Source of the DNA: GCA-2706205 sp964215955
Lineage (GTDB): Bacteria > Bdellovibrionota > Bacteriovoracia > Bacteriovoracales > Bacteriovoracaceae
DNA: 64,000 nt
Direction of reading: 5' to 3'
Assembly (NCBI GenBank): GCA_964215955.1
Contig: CAXPDR010000034.1
Span: 1 to 64,000 of the forward strand
Part shown: one piece after another, positions 8,070 to 16,634 of the stretch
Layout of the letters: each line of letters opens with the position of its first letter
Position numbering within the stretch: the first letter of the stretch is position 1
Position numbers and translations under genes: made by a program
Notes under the pieces: generated by a model
What the model was told of the DNA's origin: nothing
Database searches by the model: none
The model's input: only the letters and a program-made list of their open reading frames with translations

Positions 8070-9470
8070 TTAAAGCAAAAAATAAATCACTAGGGACAGT
8101 ATTAAAGAAAAAACAATATTTAATGCTAGTCCCTTCTTAATCATATCTGTTTTTGAAACCAGTTCTGTTCCGTAGACAATTGCATTGGGAGGAGTCGCAA
8201 CTGGAAGCATAAACGCTAGTGAACAAGCAATTGAAACACCCATCGTAAGAAATAATGGATCTAAATTCAGTTGTAAGGCCATAGATATAATTATAGGGAT
8301 CAGGATATTTGCAGAAGCTGTATTGGATGAAACTTCTGTGAAGAAAATAACAGAGGTAAATAGAGTTATAAGTAAAAATAGTAATGGCCATTGGCTAACC
8401 ATGGTAATGAGATAGGCTCCTGCAATTTCCGCTAAACCTAATTCAAATAATAATTTTCCTAATGCTAATCCTGAACCAAAAAGCATTAAAGATGACCAGT
8501 CAATTGATTTAATATTACTTGGTTCTAGAATTTTTCGTCCGGATCTTAAAGGAAAAACAAATAAAAGTGAACTTCCAAGTAAGGCAACAACTCCTGAATT
8601 AAGCGAAATAGGAAGTTTATAATCAATTAGTTTTGCAATACTTGGTATTAACCACAAAAAGATTGTGCCTAGAAATATAAAAAAAGTGTAAATTTCATAG
8701 GAAGATAGTGTCGGAAGTTTTTTGTATTCTTGAACTAAAAAAGAATTATCAAAACAGATGAGGTCTTTTTTGATTTTTATGTGAACTAATATAAAAAGCA
8801 CTATGAGGAAAAAAAGAGCAATAGGAAAACCTATATACATCCACTCAAAGAAAGTAATCTTTATCTTTACTAGCTCCTCCAACATACCAATACCAATAAT
8901 ATTTGGAGTTGAGCCAATAGGTGTGGCAATTCCCCCTATACTAGAAGAATAGGCAATTGAAATAAGAATTAAACTAACGGTTGATTTATTTTCTATTTTT
9001 AAACTCTTTAAGGTTCCTAAAACCAGGGGAAGCATCATTGCTGTCGTCGCTGTATTACTGATCCACATAGTAAAAACTGAGGTTAATGCCATTAAAGTAA
9101 ACAATAATCTAGAAATAGAACCTTTTATAAAGTTTCGAGTTAGTAAATAAAGTGAAATCCTATTATCTAGCCCGACATTATTAAAAGCTTTGGCCAATAA
9201 GAAACCACCAAGAAATAGGAAAATGATTGGGTGGCCAAATGAGGATAGAAGCTTTTGAGTCGAGGTCAAATTGAATATTGCAGATAAAGCAACACCAAAA
9301 AAACCGGTGACATACAAAGGAGTCTTTCCAAATAACCATCCATAAACAACCCAGGCGAAAATGGCCAAAAATGTTTGTTGGTCACCATTTAAACTTGTAG
9401 GTAAAAAATAAATGAGGAAAAATAAAAAGGGCCCAATAAATTGGACCCCGTATTTTTTAATTAAATTCAT
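8070..9470 (-). CDS. Sodium/C4-dicarboxylate (DASS/SLC13-type) transporter
   Basis: 466 residues, almost wholly hydrophobic with about a dozen transmembrane segments. Two repeat signatures of the DASS family are visible: ISNTATTAMMLPLV in the first half and SSNTASANILIPI in the second (the paired SNT sodium-binding motifs), with ATPIGSTPN and VATPPNAIVYGTE as the associated loops. It likely imports succinate, malate or fumarate. The start codon overlaps the pckA stop by one base, so uptake of C4 acids is coupled to PEP formation. Confidence 0.88.
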   Translation of the reverse strand: MNLIKKYGVQFIGPFLFFLIYFLPTSLNGDQQTFLAIFAWVVYGWLFGKTPLYVTGFFGVALSAIFNLTSTQKLLSSFGHPIIFLFLGGFLLAKAFNNVGLDNRISLYLLTRNFIKGSISRLLFTLMALTSVFTMWISNTATTAMMLPLVLGTLKSLKIENKSTVSLILISIAYSSSIGGIATPIGSTPNIIGIGMLEELVKIKITFFEWMYIGFPIALFFLIVLFILVHIKIKKDLICFDNSFLVQEYKKLPTLSSYEIYTFFIFLGTIFLWLIPSIAKLIDYKLPISLNSGVVALLGSSLLFVFPLRSGRKILEPSNIKSIDWSSLMLFGSGLALGKLLFELGLAEIAGAYLITMVSQWPLLFLLITLFTSVIFFTEVSSNTASANILIPIIISMALQLNLDPLFLTMGVSIACSLAFMLPVATPPNAIVYGTELVSKTDMIKKGLALNIVFSLILSLVIYFLL

Positions 9471-11044
9471 TAATTATTAAAACTTGGAGCACCTTTTATA
9501 TTCTCATCATAAAAGCTTCCAAACTTTTTCATTTGAATGTGAAAAGATGATGCCAATTCCTGTGCTTTTGGAGTGTAAGCACTTGAGTCTTTCCATGTTT
9601 TTTGAGGCTGTAGCATATCTGCATCTACACCTTCAATTCCAACAGGTATTTGAAGACCAAAGATTGGATCAGTTTCTGTTGTTACTGTATTAAGATCATT
9701 TGCTTGAATCGCTCTAATAATCTTTCTTGTTACAGGAAGTGGAAATCTTTCACCTTCACCATATCCACCACCAGTCCAACCAGTGTTTACCAGCCAAACT
9801 TTAATATCATGCTTATCTAAATATTCACCTAGTAGTTTTGCATATACACTTGGATGTCTTAGCATGAATGGAGCACCGAAACATGGTGAGAAAGTCGCTT
9901 GCGGCTCTTTTACTCCGATTTCTGTTCCAGCAAGTTTAGCTGTATATCCAAGAACAAAATAGAACATTGCTTGCTCTTTCGTTAGCTTACTCACTGGAGG
10001 AAGAACGCCAAATGCATCTGCAGTTAAGAAAAAGATATGACTAGGAACTTTTCCTTGTGATGACTTTTCCAGCTCATCGATAAAATCTAAAGGGTAAGCA
10101 GATCTTCCATTCTCAGTTAATGTTTTATCGTTGAAATCAACAACACCTGTTTTTTTATCATAGGTCACATTTTCAATCATTGCACCAAATCTATTGGTAG
10201 CCGACCAAATCTCAGGTTCATTTTCTTTCGAGAGTTTATAAGTCTTTGCGTAACATCCGCCTTCAAAGTTAAAGACACCTTCATCACTTAAACCATGCTC
10301 ATCATCACCGATGATATATGTACCTTCATCTGTAGAAAGAGTTGTTTTACCTGTTCCAGATAAACCAAAGAATACTGAAGATTCCATATTTTCTTTTCTT
10401 GAGGCTCCTGCATGCATTGGTAAAATACCAATTTCAGGAAGTCTATAGTTCATTGCTGCAAACATCGATTTTTTGATTTCACCAGCATAGAATGTTCCAC
10501 AAATAATAGTCGTATTAGTATCAAAGCATGTAACTACACAAGTTTCTGACTTAGTTCCAAATTCACTTGGATCTAAATTAAGACCAGGTACATGGAGGAT
10601 TGTGAAGTCGCTATCATTAAACTCTCTCATTTTATCTCTGAATAAATGTCCTGTGAAAACACAGTACTGAGGATGAGTGGAGATAGTTCTTGCCCCGATA
10701 TTGTGTTCCGGGTGAGCTCCAACACTTCTTTCTGTAATGTATAATTCTTTTTCTCTTGAAAGCATTGAAATGGCTTTTTCTTTTAACCTTGCGAAGGATT
10801 CTGGACTCATGGGACTTAAATTATTTTCCCACCAAATTGAGTTTTCAGTTGTTGCAGATTTTACAATATATCTATCATTTGCGGATCTTCCAGTGTGTTT
10901 TCCTGTTTCAACTAATAATGCTCCATCAATAGATAGCTTTCCATATCCTCTACGAATTGCTTCTTGAATATAAAAACTTCTTGGTCGATTGATGTATAGG
11001 TTCGTTTCTGCTGAGATACCTAAATCTCTGTAAAAGTCCGTCAT
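9470..11044 (-). CDS. pckA: Phosphoenolpyruvate carboxykinase (ATP)
   Basis: 524 residues. It converts oxaloacetate and ATP to PEP, CO2 and ADP, the entry step of gluconeogenesis. Visible hallmarks are the kinase-1a loop GLSGTGKTTLS, the metal-binding segment with IIGDDEHG, and NFEGGCYAKTYKL. Length fits the bacterial ATP-type enzyme. Ribosome binding site AGGAG precedes the ATG. The downstream dicarboxylate transporter is coupled to it by TAATG. Confidence 0.96.
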   Translation of the reverse strand: MTDFYRDLGISAETNLYINRPRSFYIQEAIRRGYGKLSIDGALLVETGKHTGRSANDRYIVKSATTENSIWWENNLSPMSPESFARLKEKAISMLSREKELYITERSVGAHPEHNIGARTISTHPQYCVFTGHLFRDKMREFNDSDFTILHVPGLNLDPSEFGTKSETCVVTCFDTNTTIICGTFYAGEIKKSMFAAMNYRLPEIGILPMHAGASRKENMESSVFFGLSGTGKTTLSTDEGTYIIGDDEHGLSDEGVFNFEGGCYAKTYKLSKENEPEIWSATNRFGAMIENVTYDKKTGVVDFNDKTLTENGRSAYPLDFIDELEKSSQGKVPSHIFFLTADAFGVLPPVSKLTKEQAMFYFVLGYTAKLAGTEIGVKEPQATFSPCFGAPFMLRHPSVYAKLLGEYLDKHDIKVWLVNTGWTGGGYGEGERFPLPVTRKIIRAIQANDLNTVTTETDPIFGLQIPVGIEGVDADMLQPQKTWKDSSAYTPKAQELASSFHIQMKKFGSFYDENIKGAPSFNN

Positions 11045-11214
11045 ATATAGCTCCTAAATTTAATTCTATAGGAAACGGTAACCAAAAAAATACCTTATGT
11101 ACACAGTTTCTAGGTCATTGATTAAGAAGATTTTAAAAATATTAAGGCTTGATTTTTGCTATGCAGTGTCCCTTTGATTACAAACTAGGGTAAAATAGTT
11201 GAAAAGAGGTATTT

Positions 11215-11928
11215 ATGAAAAATGTATTAGTTACTGGGGCTAATCGAGGTCTTGGATTTGAAGTCGCAAAGCAATTAGCCTCCCGTGGATACAAGGTCTA
11301 TATGGGATGCAGAAACTTAGATAAGTCTCAAAGGGCTTATAATGAGGTGAAAAAAATTAATCCTAATACAGAGTTAGTGAAGCTTGATGTCACTAGTACT
11401 TCAGATATTAGAACCTTATTAAACCAATTAAAATCGAACAATGATGTTATAGATATTTTAATTAACAATGCAGGGGTATTTTTAGAGTCTGATGGACCAG
11501 AAGATCAATCTACTTCAAGTGTTTTTAAAGTAGATCCTGTTATCGTTTTAAAAACTATTGAGGCCAATACAATAGGACCTTTAAAGCTTATTCAATCGTT
11601 AGTTCCTCCAATGGTTGAAAAAGGGGAAGGAAGAGTGATTAATATCTCTTCTGGAATGGGACAACTTGAAACGATGGGAGATCACTGGCCAGGATATCGA
11701 ATTAGTAAGACTGCATTAAATGCGCTTACCTGTGTTTTGGATGCTGAAATTTCTAACAAAAATATTTCTGTTAATTCAGTGTGTCCGGGATGGGTTCGAA
11801 CAGATATGGGAGGAGAAAATGCTCATTTATCAATTGAAGAAGGTGTAGATACTATTTTGTGGCTTGCAACTATGGATAATCCACCAACAGGAAAATTTTT
11901 AAGAGAAAGAAAAGAAATTAATTGGTAA
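11215..11928 (+). CDS. Short-chain dehydrogenase/reductase, carbonyl-reductase-like
   Basis: 237 residues. Classical SDR: TGANRGLG dinucleotide loop at residues 7-14, NNAG, the catalytic ISS segment, and YRISK (Tyr and Lys of the active site). GCRN following the second strand suggests NADP(H). Substrate is unknown; the pattern with QL after the cofactor loop resembles carbonyl-reductase-like SDRs. Ribosome binding site AGAGG precedes the ATG. Confidence 0.88.
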   Translation: MKNVLVTGANRGLGFEVAKQLASRGYKVYMGCRNLDKSQRAYNEVKKINPNTELVKLDVTSTSDIRTLLNQLKSNNDVIDILINNAGVFLESDGPEDQSTSSVFKVDPVIVLKTIEANTIGPLKLIQSLVPPMVEKGEGRVINISSGMGQLETMGDHWPGYRISKTALNALTCVLDAEISNKNISVNSVCPGWVRTDMGGENAHLSIEEGVDTILWLATMDNPPTGKFLRERKEINW

Positions 11929-11931
11929 AAA

Positions 11932-11962
11932 AAAAAGAAGGCCACTAAAGTGGCCTTTTAAA
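11932..11962. terminator. Bidirectional intrinsic terminator between convergent genes
   Basis: AAGGCCAC (11938-11945), loop TAAA, GTGGCCTT (11950-11957), with an A-run before and T after it. It serves both the SDR gene and the convergent gene at 11963. Confidence 0.85.
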
Positions 11963-12430
11963 TTAATTTCTTAGTAAGCATTCAATCACAGTTGTTTCGA
12001 CTTCACCAATAGGATTGCCATCTTCATCTTGAAACGCGATTGAGCTAGTATCTGTAAATTTATTTCCATTACTTTGAATTTGAATCTCCGTTACAATTGT
12101 TTCAATTTGACCGTCATAGGTATCATCAACTACATCGGGTTTAATTTTCCCATCGTGGCATTGAGCAGACATAGCATCCAATCCATCTTCTTCTGGTCCT
12201 ATTATATATTTTAAAGGTAGGCTATCTGGTTCCTGAGCCTCGAAGCTATAAATGAGACTACCATTTGGGGAGGTCTCACGTTTTACAATATACTCAAAAG
12301 GAGTTTTATTTCCATCCATATCAGTCGCTGTACAGTTATATAGTCCTGATTTAATTCTTATATCTTTACAGGCAAATACCGTACTAGAGCCTAGAGCTAA
12401 AAATAAAGCACCAAATGTGATAAGTTTCAT
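11963..12430 (-). CDS. Secreted protein of unknown function with four cysteines
   Basis: 155 residues with a signal sequence (MKLITFGALFLALGSSTVFA) directly followed by Cys21. This may be a signal-peptidase-I site or a weak lipobox. Four cysteines in the mature part (near residues 21, 33, 113 and 151) could form two disulfides. The rest is beta-rich with repeated acidic patches. No family recognised. Ribosome binding site AGGAGAA precedes the ATG. Confidence 0.7.
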   Translation of the reverse strand: MKLITFGALFLALGSSTVFACKDIRIKSGLYNCTATDMDGNKTPFEYIVKRETSPNGSLIYSFEAQEPDSLPLKYIIGPEEDGLDAMSAQCHDGKIKPDVVDDTYDGQIETIVTEIQIQSNGNKFTDTSSIAFQDEDGNPIGEVETTVIECLLRN

Positions 12431-12509
12431 AAAAAATTCTCCTATTTATTTTTCTTTAGGATCTCATTTTATGGAGTTGTAAAATAGGCTGATAGTTAAA
12501 TTTACATTC

Positions 12510-12534
12510 CAAGTGTAAAATTCTTTTACACTTG
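12510..12534. terminator. Perfect hairpin downstream of the HEALH gene
   Basis: CAAGTGTAAAA (12510-12520), loop TTC, TTTTACACTTG (12524-12534): an 11-bp perfect stem just beyond the stop of the minus-strand gene at 12565. A long T-run is missing, so it may be a weak terminator, an mRNA-stabilising end or an operator for the gene at 12430. Confidence 0.5.
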
Positions 12535-12564
12535 AAAGTTTCTGAAGACTTAGCTCAAAATTTT

Positions 12565-13578
12565 CTAATCAACAACAAAAATGGCTTCTTGAGCATCCAA
12601 AATAAATGATTGCCTAAAATAATCATTGAGCTCATTCACTCGTTTTTTGCTTCCTAGTGGAGTTCTGCCATTGAGCACATTATATGAGAAAGGTAATTCT
12701 CCCCAGATACTTGGGTTTAAGTTTACTGCGACTTCTCCCTTATTTGAAAATACAGTGAAAAAGCATTCAAATTCTTGAGAAAAACAATTTTCTTTCAATA
12801 CCATTTTTCGAGTGATTATCCCTTGATAATTATTATCCCCTAAAGATGTTAATGGGACTTTAGTAACATTGTACGATTCATTTAGATTAAAGCCAAAAAT
12901 AGCTTTAGGTCCTCTCATTCTTCTTGTCTCAGTTCTAACTCGACCAGGAGAGAAAACTTTAATTGGGGATTTCTGGCCTGATTCTAACCATTTAAAAAAG
13001 TTATCGCTAATGGAACGTATTGTGATTTTATCTTCTTCCTTTGAGACGAATAGACAGCGACCAGTTGGTTCAACTTCAAGCATTTTATTACAAAACTTTC
13101 CAACACCATTTTCATAAAGCTTAGTTATTAAATGTGATGTTTCCCAGGCATCTTCTTGATCATAGTCAAAGAAGTGCAAGGCTTCATGGATTAAGTTTTG
13201 CTCAATAGAGCCCGAATATTTTTCATATAAAATAAGCTCATAAAACCTACCAAGAACTTCAATTTTTTTGACTCCATTTTCTTCAATGTAATCTAATACT
13301 AATGGATATCCATTTCTTGTCCTATCAAATTTTGTAGGTGAGTGTTTTATATTTTTAAGAATTTTTATTAAGGATTCTTTATTAATCTCCTTAGGAAACA
13401 ATCTTGTTAAAGCTTCATCTGGAATTTCCTTAACCATATTAATTGCTAATTTTTGTGCGCTTTCTAGTTTCTGTAAAACATCAGTATCATAAAACATGTA
13501 TTGCCCACCTCTCCCTTTAGAGGCATAAGTGCTAATCGGAACTAGGACTAAAAGAAATATTAATTTTTTAATGTTCAC
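12565..13578 (-). CDS. Secreted protein with an HEALH zinc-metallopeptidase-like motif
   Basis: 337 residues; signal peptide MNIKKLIFLLVLVPISTYA. Around residue 148 IHEALHFFDYDQEDAWETSH contains HExxH with further acidic residues 8-10 positions on, which could supply a third zinc ligand. I do not recognise the family. GTG start with a good ribosome binding site (AAGGAG). It overlaps the upstream TIGR02147-type regulator by 11 bases, so the pair form one operon and the regulator probably controls it. Confidence 0.65.
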   Translation of the reverse strand: MNIKKLIFLLVLVPISTYASKGRGGQYMFYDTDVLQKLESAQKLAINMVKEIPDEALTRLFPKEINKESLIKILKNIKHSPTKFDRTRNGYPLVLDYIEENGVKKIEVLGRFYELILYEKYSGSIEQNLIHEALHFFDYDQEDAWETSHLITKLYENGVGKFCNKMLEVEPTGRCLFVSKEEDKITIRSISDNFFKWLESGQKSPIKVFSPGRVRTETRRMRGPKAIFGFNLNESYNVTKVPLTSLGDNNYQGIITRKMVLKENCFSQEFECFFTVFSNKGEVAVNLNPSIWGELPFSYNVLNGRTPLGSKKRVNELNDYFRQSFILDAQEAIFVVD

Positions 13579-14317
13579 GTTTTTCTCCTTTATTATTTAA
13601 TGGAAAACTTCCAAAATGGATAACTCTTACTTGGTCTTTTTTGTTGCTTTTTTGTTCTATGTAGCTAACAAGTTCTTTTTGAAATAATCGAATCTTGTTA
13701 TGAACTTCTTCATTTAGATTACTGTCATAAGCTAGAATAAAGGAGTTATGTTCTCGTTCTCCTCTTGGAAATATCTCAATACTTTCTTGAGATTTTTGAA
13801 GTATTTGTTTTTGATATTTTCTTAGTGCAATGTCACTATAATTAGTATCAAATGCCACGATATTCTTTCCACTTAAATCTTGCCATTTTTTGTTACTTGT
13901 CTTTAAGAGTTCTAGTTCTTCAAGTCTGGCTACAGCAACTTTAGTTATATTGAAATCAATATTTAGAAAATTGGAAATCCATTTTATGTTAGGTTTAAAT
14001 TCAGCTATATTTGTTAGCTCAAGAATGGCATCATAGTACCAGTCGGAAATAACTTTGAAAAAGTCTACCGCCAAAGATTTATGACTTTTTTGTTCTCCAC
14101 ATTCGTAAAGAAATTGATCTAAGGGCATTTCCAGTGCGTTTGCAAATTTTTTAATTCTGTTGTCTGTTATAGGTCTTTTTCCATTTAGAATTTGGGAAAG
14201 AGTTGCAGGGTTTTCTCTTAATTGTTTAGCAAATGCTCTCATTGAGTAATTAGAGTTTTTTTCAATTTTACTTTCCAAAACTCTGTTTAAATATAACCTT
14301 ACATTTTCAGTTTTCAT
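13568..14317 (-). CDS. TIGR02147-family (DUF4423) HTH regulator
   Basis: An N-terminal Cro/cI-like helix-turn-helix (YSMRAFAKQLRENPATLSQI then LNGKRPIT) is followed by the family's C-terminal winged-helix-like domain, with DWYYDAILELTN and the later VHNKIRLFQKELVSYI. An in-frame ATG exists at 14404, but it adds 29 residues unlike the family. I choose 14317: it starts with the usual MKTENVRLYLN and has TATAGT seven bases upstream, so the message would be leaderless. An inverted repeat (14361-14377) would then lie upstream as an operator. TIGR02147 proteins are expanded in Bdellovibrio-like and Fibrobacter genomes. Confidence 0.75.
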   Translation of the reverse strand: MKTENVRLYLNRVLESKIEKNSNYSMRAFAKQLRENPATLSQILNGKRPITDNRIKKFANALEMPLDQFLYECGEQKSHKSLAVDFFKVISDWYYDAILELTNIAEFKPNIKWISNFLNIDFNITKVAVARLEELELLKTSNKKWQDLSGKNIVAFDTNYSDIALRKYQKQILQKSQESIEIFPRGEREHNSFILAYDSNLNEEVHNKIRLFQKELVSYIEQKSNKKDQVRVIHFGSFPLNNKGEKREH

Positions 14318-14360
14318 AAGCGCAACTATACACTTTTCTGAAAAATTTAAAACCTTTTGA

Positions 14361-14377
14361 CGCAACAAAGTGTTGCG
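14361..14377. promoter_or_regulatory. Perfect inverted repeat upstream of the TIGR02147-type regulator
   Basis: CGCAACA, spacer AAG, TGTTGCG. It lies 44 bases upstream of the chosen start (14317), suited to autoregulation or activation by the regulator. Confidence 0.45.
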
Positions 14378-14464
14378 AAGGAAAGCAACATGTAAAAAGT
14401 TCATGCTTATGTAATTTAGGAAAAGTTTTTTGTGTTTTCAGTGAAAATAGGAGGCTGACAGTTC

Positions 14465-15445
14465 TTAAATTAAACCATTTAAGAGTTCTGAATAATCGAT
14501 ACCTAAATGGGCAGCACTTTTAGTAAACTCTTCATCTGTTGCTATGTTTGGATTTGGATTGACTTCAAGAATATAGATTTTTCCTTCATTTGAAAGTCGA
14601 ATATCTACTCTTGCATAGCCACTAAGTTCAAGGACTTGATAGGCTTTTTTACAGGTTTTTATTATTTTTTCAGTTGTTAGTTTATCTAGATTTGCTGGAA
14701 CACTTTCTATTCCTTTACGTTCTCTATATTTTTCATTCCATTTGGCTCGACTGGTATAAATTTCTTTTTCAGGCTCATCTACATTGGAAAATTTAAGCTC
14801 CCATATTGGAAGAGACTTTAATTTTTTATTTCCAATGATTCCAACATATAGTTCTTTTCCTTCTATGAACTCTTCAATTATGGCATCTTGGTCCAGATTC
14901 TCGTGAATGTATTTAATTCTTTCTAGGAGTTTTTCTTCTGAGTGAACTACACTTGCTTTAGCTATTCCATAAGAAGCTTCCTCAAATAAGCACTTGACAA
15001 TAAGAGGGTATTTTAAGGATTTTGGGGCTTTTCTTTTTTTTCTTTTAGGGAAGGTTATGAAGTTTGGTGTCCCTAATTTATGATGTTTTAGAATTTTCTT
15101 AGATAAAGCTTTATCTCTGGCCAACATAAGACCTTTAGAATTACAACCTGTGAAGGGGATTGATAACATTTCTAAGAGGGCAACAACTTTGTAATCAGAT
15201 TTCGGATCCCCGTTAAATTCTTCTAAAAGATTGAACACAATATGGGGTTCAAAGTCGGATATTTCTTCTTGAAGCTTAGATAAGGTGTTATAAAGTCCTA
15301 AAAACTTAACGATATGTCCATCATTAACAAGTTGTTGGTAAACATCATACTCAGTAATCCAAGGTGATTTATAACGATCTGGATCTTTTATATCGGTAGG
15401 GGGTATTAGGTCTGGGTGAACTAGTAGTAAAATCCGTTTACTCAT
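14465..15445 (-). CDS. ATP-grasp ligase, D-alanine--D-alanine-ligase-like
   Basis: 326 residues. N-terminal Rossmann-like part (ILLLVHPDLIPP) including VFNLLEEFNGD, then an ATP-grasp domain: YPLIVKCLFEEASYGIAKAS (ATP lysine and flexible loop), AIIEEFIEGKELYVGIIG, and C-terminal YARVDIRL then ILEVNPNPNI, the Mg-ATP-binding Asp, Glu and Asn. It should join a carboxylate to an amine using ATP. The layout is closest to Ddl but lacks the usual Ddl neighbours (mur or fts genes). It instead follows a HETAH protein by seven bases, with no visible ribosome binding site of its own, so it is probably translationally coupled. Confidence 0.8.
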   Translation of the reverse strand: MSKRILLLVHPDLIPPTDIKDPDRYKSPWITEYDVYQQLVNDGHIVKFLGLYNTLSKLQEEISDFEPHIVFNLLEEFNGDPKSDYKVVALLEMLSIPFTGCNSKGLMLARDKALSKKILKHHKLGTPNFITFPKRKKRKAPKSLKYPLIVKCLFEEASYGIAKASVVHSEEKLLERIKYIHENLDQDAIIEEFIEGKELYVGIIGNKKLKSLPIWELKFSNVDEPEKEIYTSRAKWNEKYRERKGIESVPANLDKLTTEKIIKTCKKAYQVLELSGYARVDIRLSNEGKIYILEVNPNPNIATDEEFTKSAAHLGIDYSELLNGLI

Positions 15446-15452
15446 ATTTTAA

Positions 15453-16436
15453 TTACATGTAAATTTTAGCGTAATTAGACTTCTCAAATTTAGCTAAATT
15501 TTCCTTTAAAAAGTTATTCAGGATTCTTTTTGTCCTGTTTTCATTATATTTTAAAGTAAAATTTTCTTTTTTGCACTCTTCATTTATATCTTTAAGAAAC
15601 CTCATCAAAATCCATTTCTTATATGGACTAGAGATATCTATTTCATTAATGTTTACGGATGAATTTATATCAAATTGATGGAAATTTTTTTCACTTTTGC
15701 ATAAAAAACTATCAAGTTTTCCCTTCGTGAAATTTCTTTTTCTTATATTAAACTGCTTTTGTTTGTCCTTAAAATATTGCTCGAGAGTCCTATTATCATA
15801 ACTTAGTGGCTTTGGTATTGTAGCTTTATCTTTCTCTGTTTTTGTGTGTAAGTTCCGTAAAATAAAATCAACATATTTGTATTTTTCTTCAACAAGAGTC
15901 GACTTGTATTGAGAAGGAAGTTTGTTGTAATAAAGCCAATGTCCGACAGTCTCTGCCCAATCTTCCTCTGGATGTGCTTGTGCATAGAAGTCTCCTAAGA
16001 AATCAATATACTCGTTTTGGTGATCCTTTGGTCTGTATTGATTAGGATAAGTTTGTTTTGCGGTTCCAAATAGTCGTTGTCTTTGCTTTAGTTTTCTCAA
16101 ACCATATGAATTATCTAGGGCGTGGGCAGTTTCATGACAAGCCAGCTTTAAAAAGTCATTTAAGTTTTTACCTTCACAATGGCCTATGTACATCTCTTCT
16201 AGCCGAGTAAGTTTTGGATGGAATAAGGTGAAAGGAATTGCAAAACCGTCTATTCCATCTGGTGAATACCACTCTTCTCCTGCCCAAGTTTGAGGACGCC
16301 ACTTTATATTTTTTGCTCTGAGCTTTTGGTTAAGAACTTTTAGCTGATTTTTATATTTAACGGGTAGGATCAGTCTCAGGTCTGAAACTTTTGTGGCTAA
16401 TAACTCAAAGTTGGACAATCTATCAATGTTTTTCAC
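15453..16436 (-). CDS. Putative zinc metallopeptidase (HETAH) paired with the ATP-grasp ligase
   Basis: 327 residues, no signal peptide, so cytoplasmic. LKLACHETAHALDNSYGL near residue 107 gives HExxH, and HPEEDWAETVGHWLYY about 65 residues later has the Glu-rich DWAET segment expected to contribute the third ligand. This pattern fits the putative zinc-binding metallopeptidase (Peptidase_Mx-like) families. The C-terminal 150 residues are Lys/Asn-rich and unrecognised. Start is GTG, without a Shine-Dalgarno, but TATTAT lies exactly six bases upstream (16443-16448). Confidence 0.65.
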   Translation of the reverse strand: MKNIDRLSNFELLATKVSDLRLILPVKYKNQLKVLNQKLRAKNIKWRPQTWAGEEWYSPDGIDGFAIPFTLFHPKLTRLEEMYIGHCEGKNLNDFLKLACHETAHALDNSYGLRKLKQRQRLFGTAKQTYPNQYRPKDHQNEYIDFLGDFYAQAHPEEDWAETVGHWLYYNKLPSQYKSTLVEEKYKYVDFILRNLHTKTEKDKATIPKPLSYDNRTLEQYFKDKQKQFNIRKRNFTKGKLDSFLCKSEKNFHQFDINSSVNINEIDISSPYKKWILMRFLKDINEECKKENFTLKYNENRTKRILNNFLKENLAKFEKSNYAKIYM

Positions 16437-16557
16437 TCATAAATAATAAGGTTTAAGTGGTAGTAAATACAATATTTAAAGTAATAAATACAAGGTTAAG
16501 TGTCGATTAAGTTTTCACCTATCTAAAAGCAGCTCTATAATTATATGTGGAGGTCTA

Positions 16558-16632
16558 ATGAAAGGAATATCCTTATCTTTCGGTTTTTTCCTATGCGTAG
16601 GATTACTTATTGAAATTCTTTTAAAAGTTTAG
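16558..16632 (+). CDS. Candidate 24-residue membrane peptide
   Basis: ATG at 16558 is preceded by GGAGG with a four-base spacer, one of the best ribosome binding sites in the window. The frame encodes MKGISLSFGFFLCVGLLIEI then LLKV and a stop at 16630-16632: one hydrophobic helix with a Lys at each end. It lies between a divergent start (16436) and a convergent end (16635). Either a genuine small membrane protein or, less likely, a leader peptide. Confidence 0.45.
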   Translation: MKGISLSFGFFLCVGLLIEILLKV

Positions 16633-16634
16633 AT

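Noticed and set aside
14318..14404. N-terminal extension of the TIGR02147-type regulator to ATG 14404
   Set aside because: The extra 29 residues do not match the family, there is no Shine-Dalgarno, and a perfect inverted repeat and a -10-like box lie inside this stretch.
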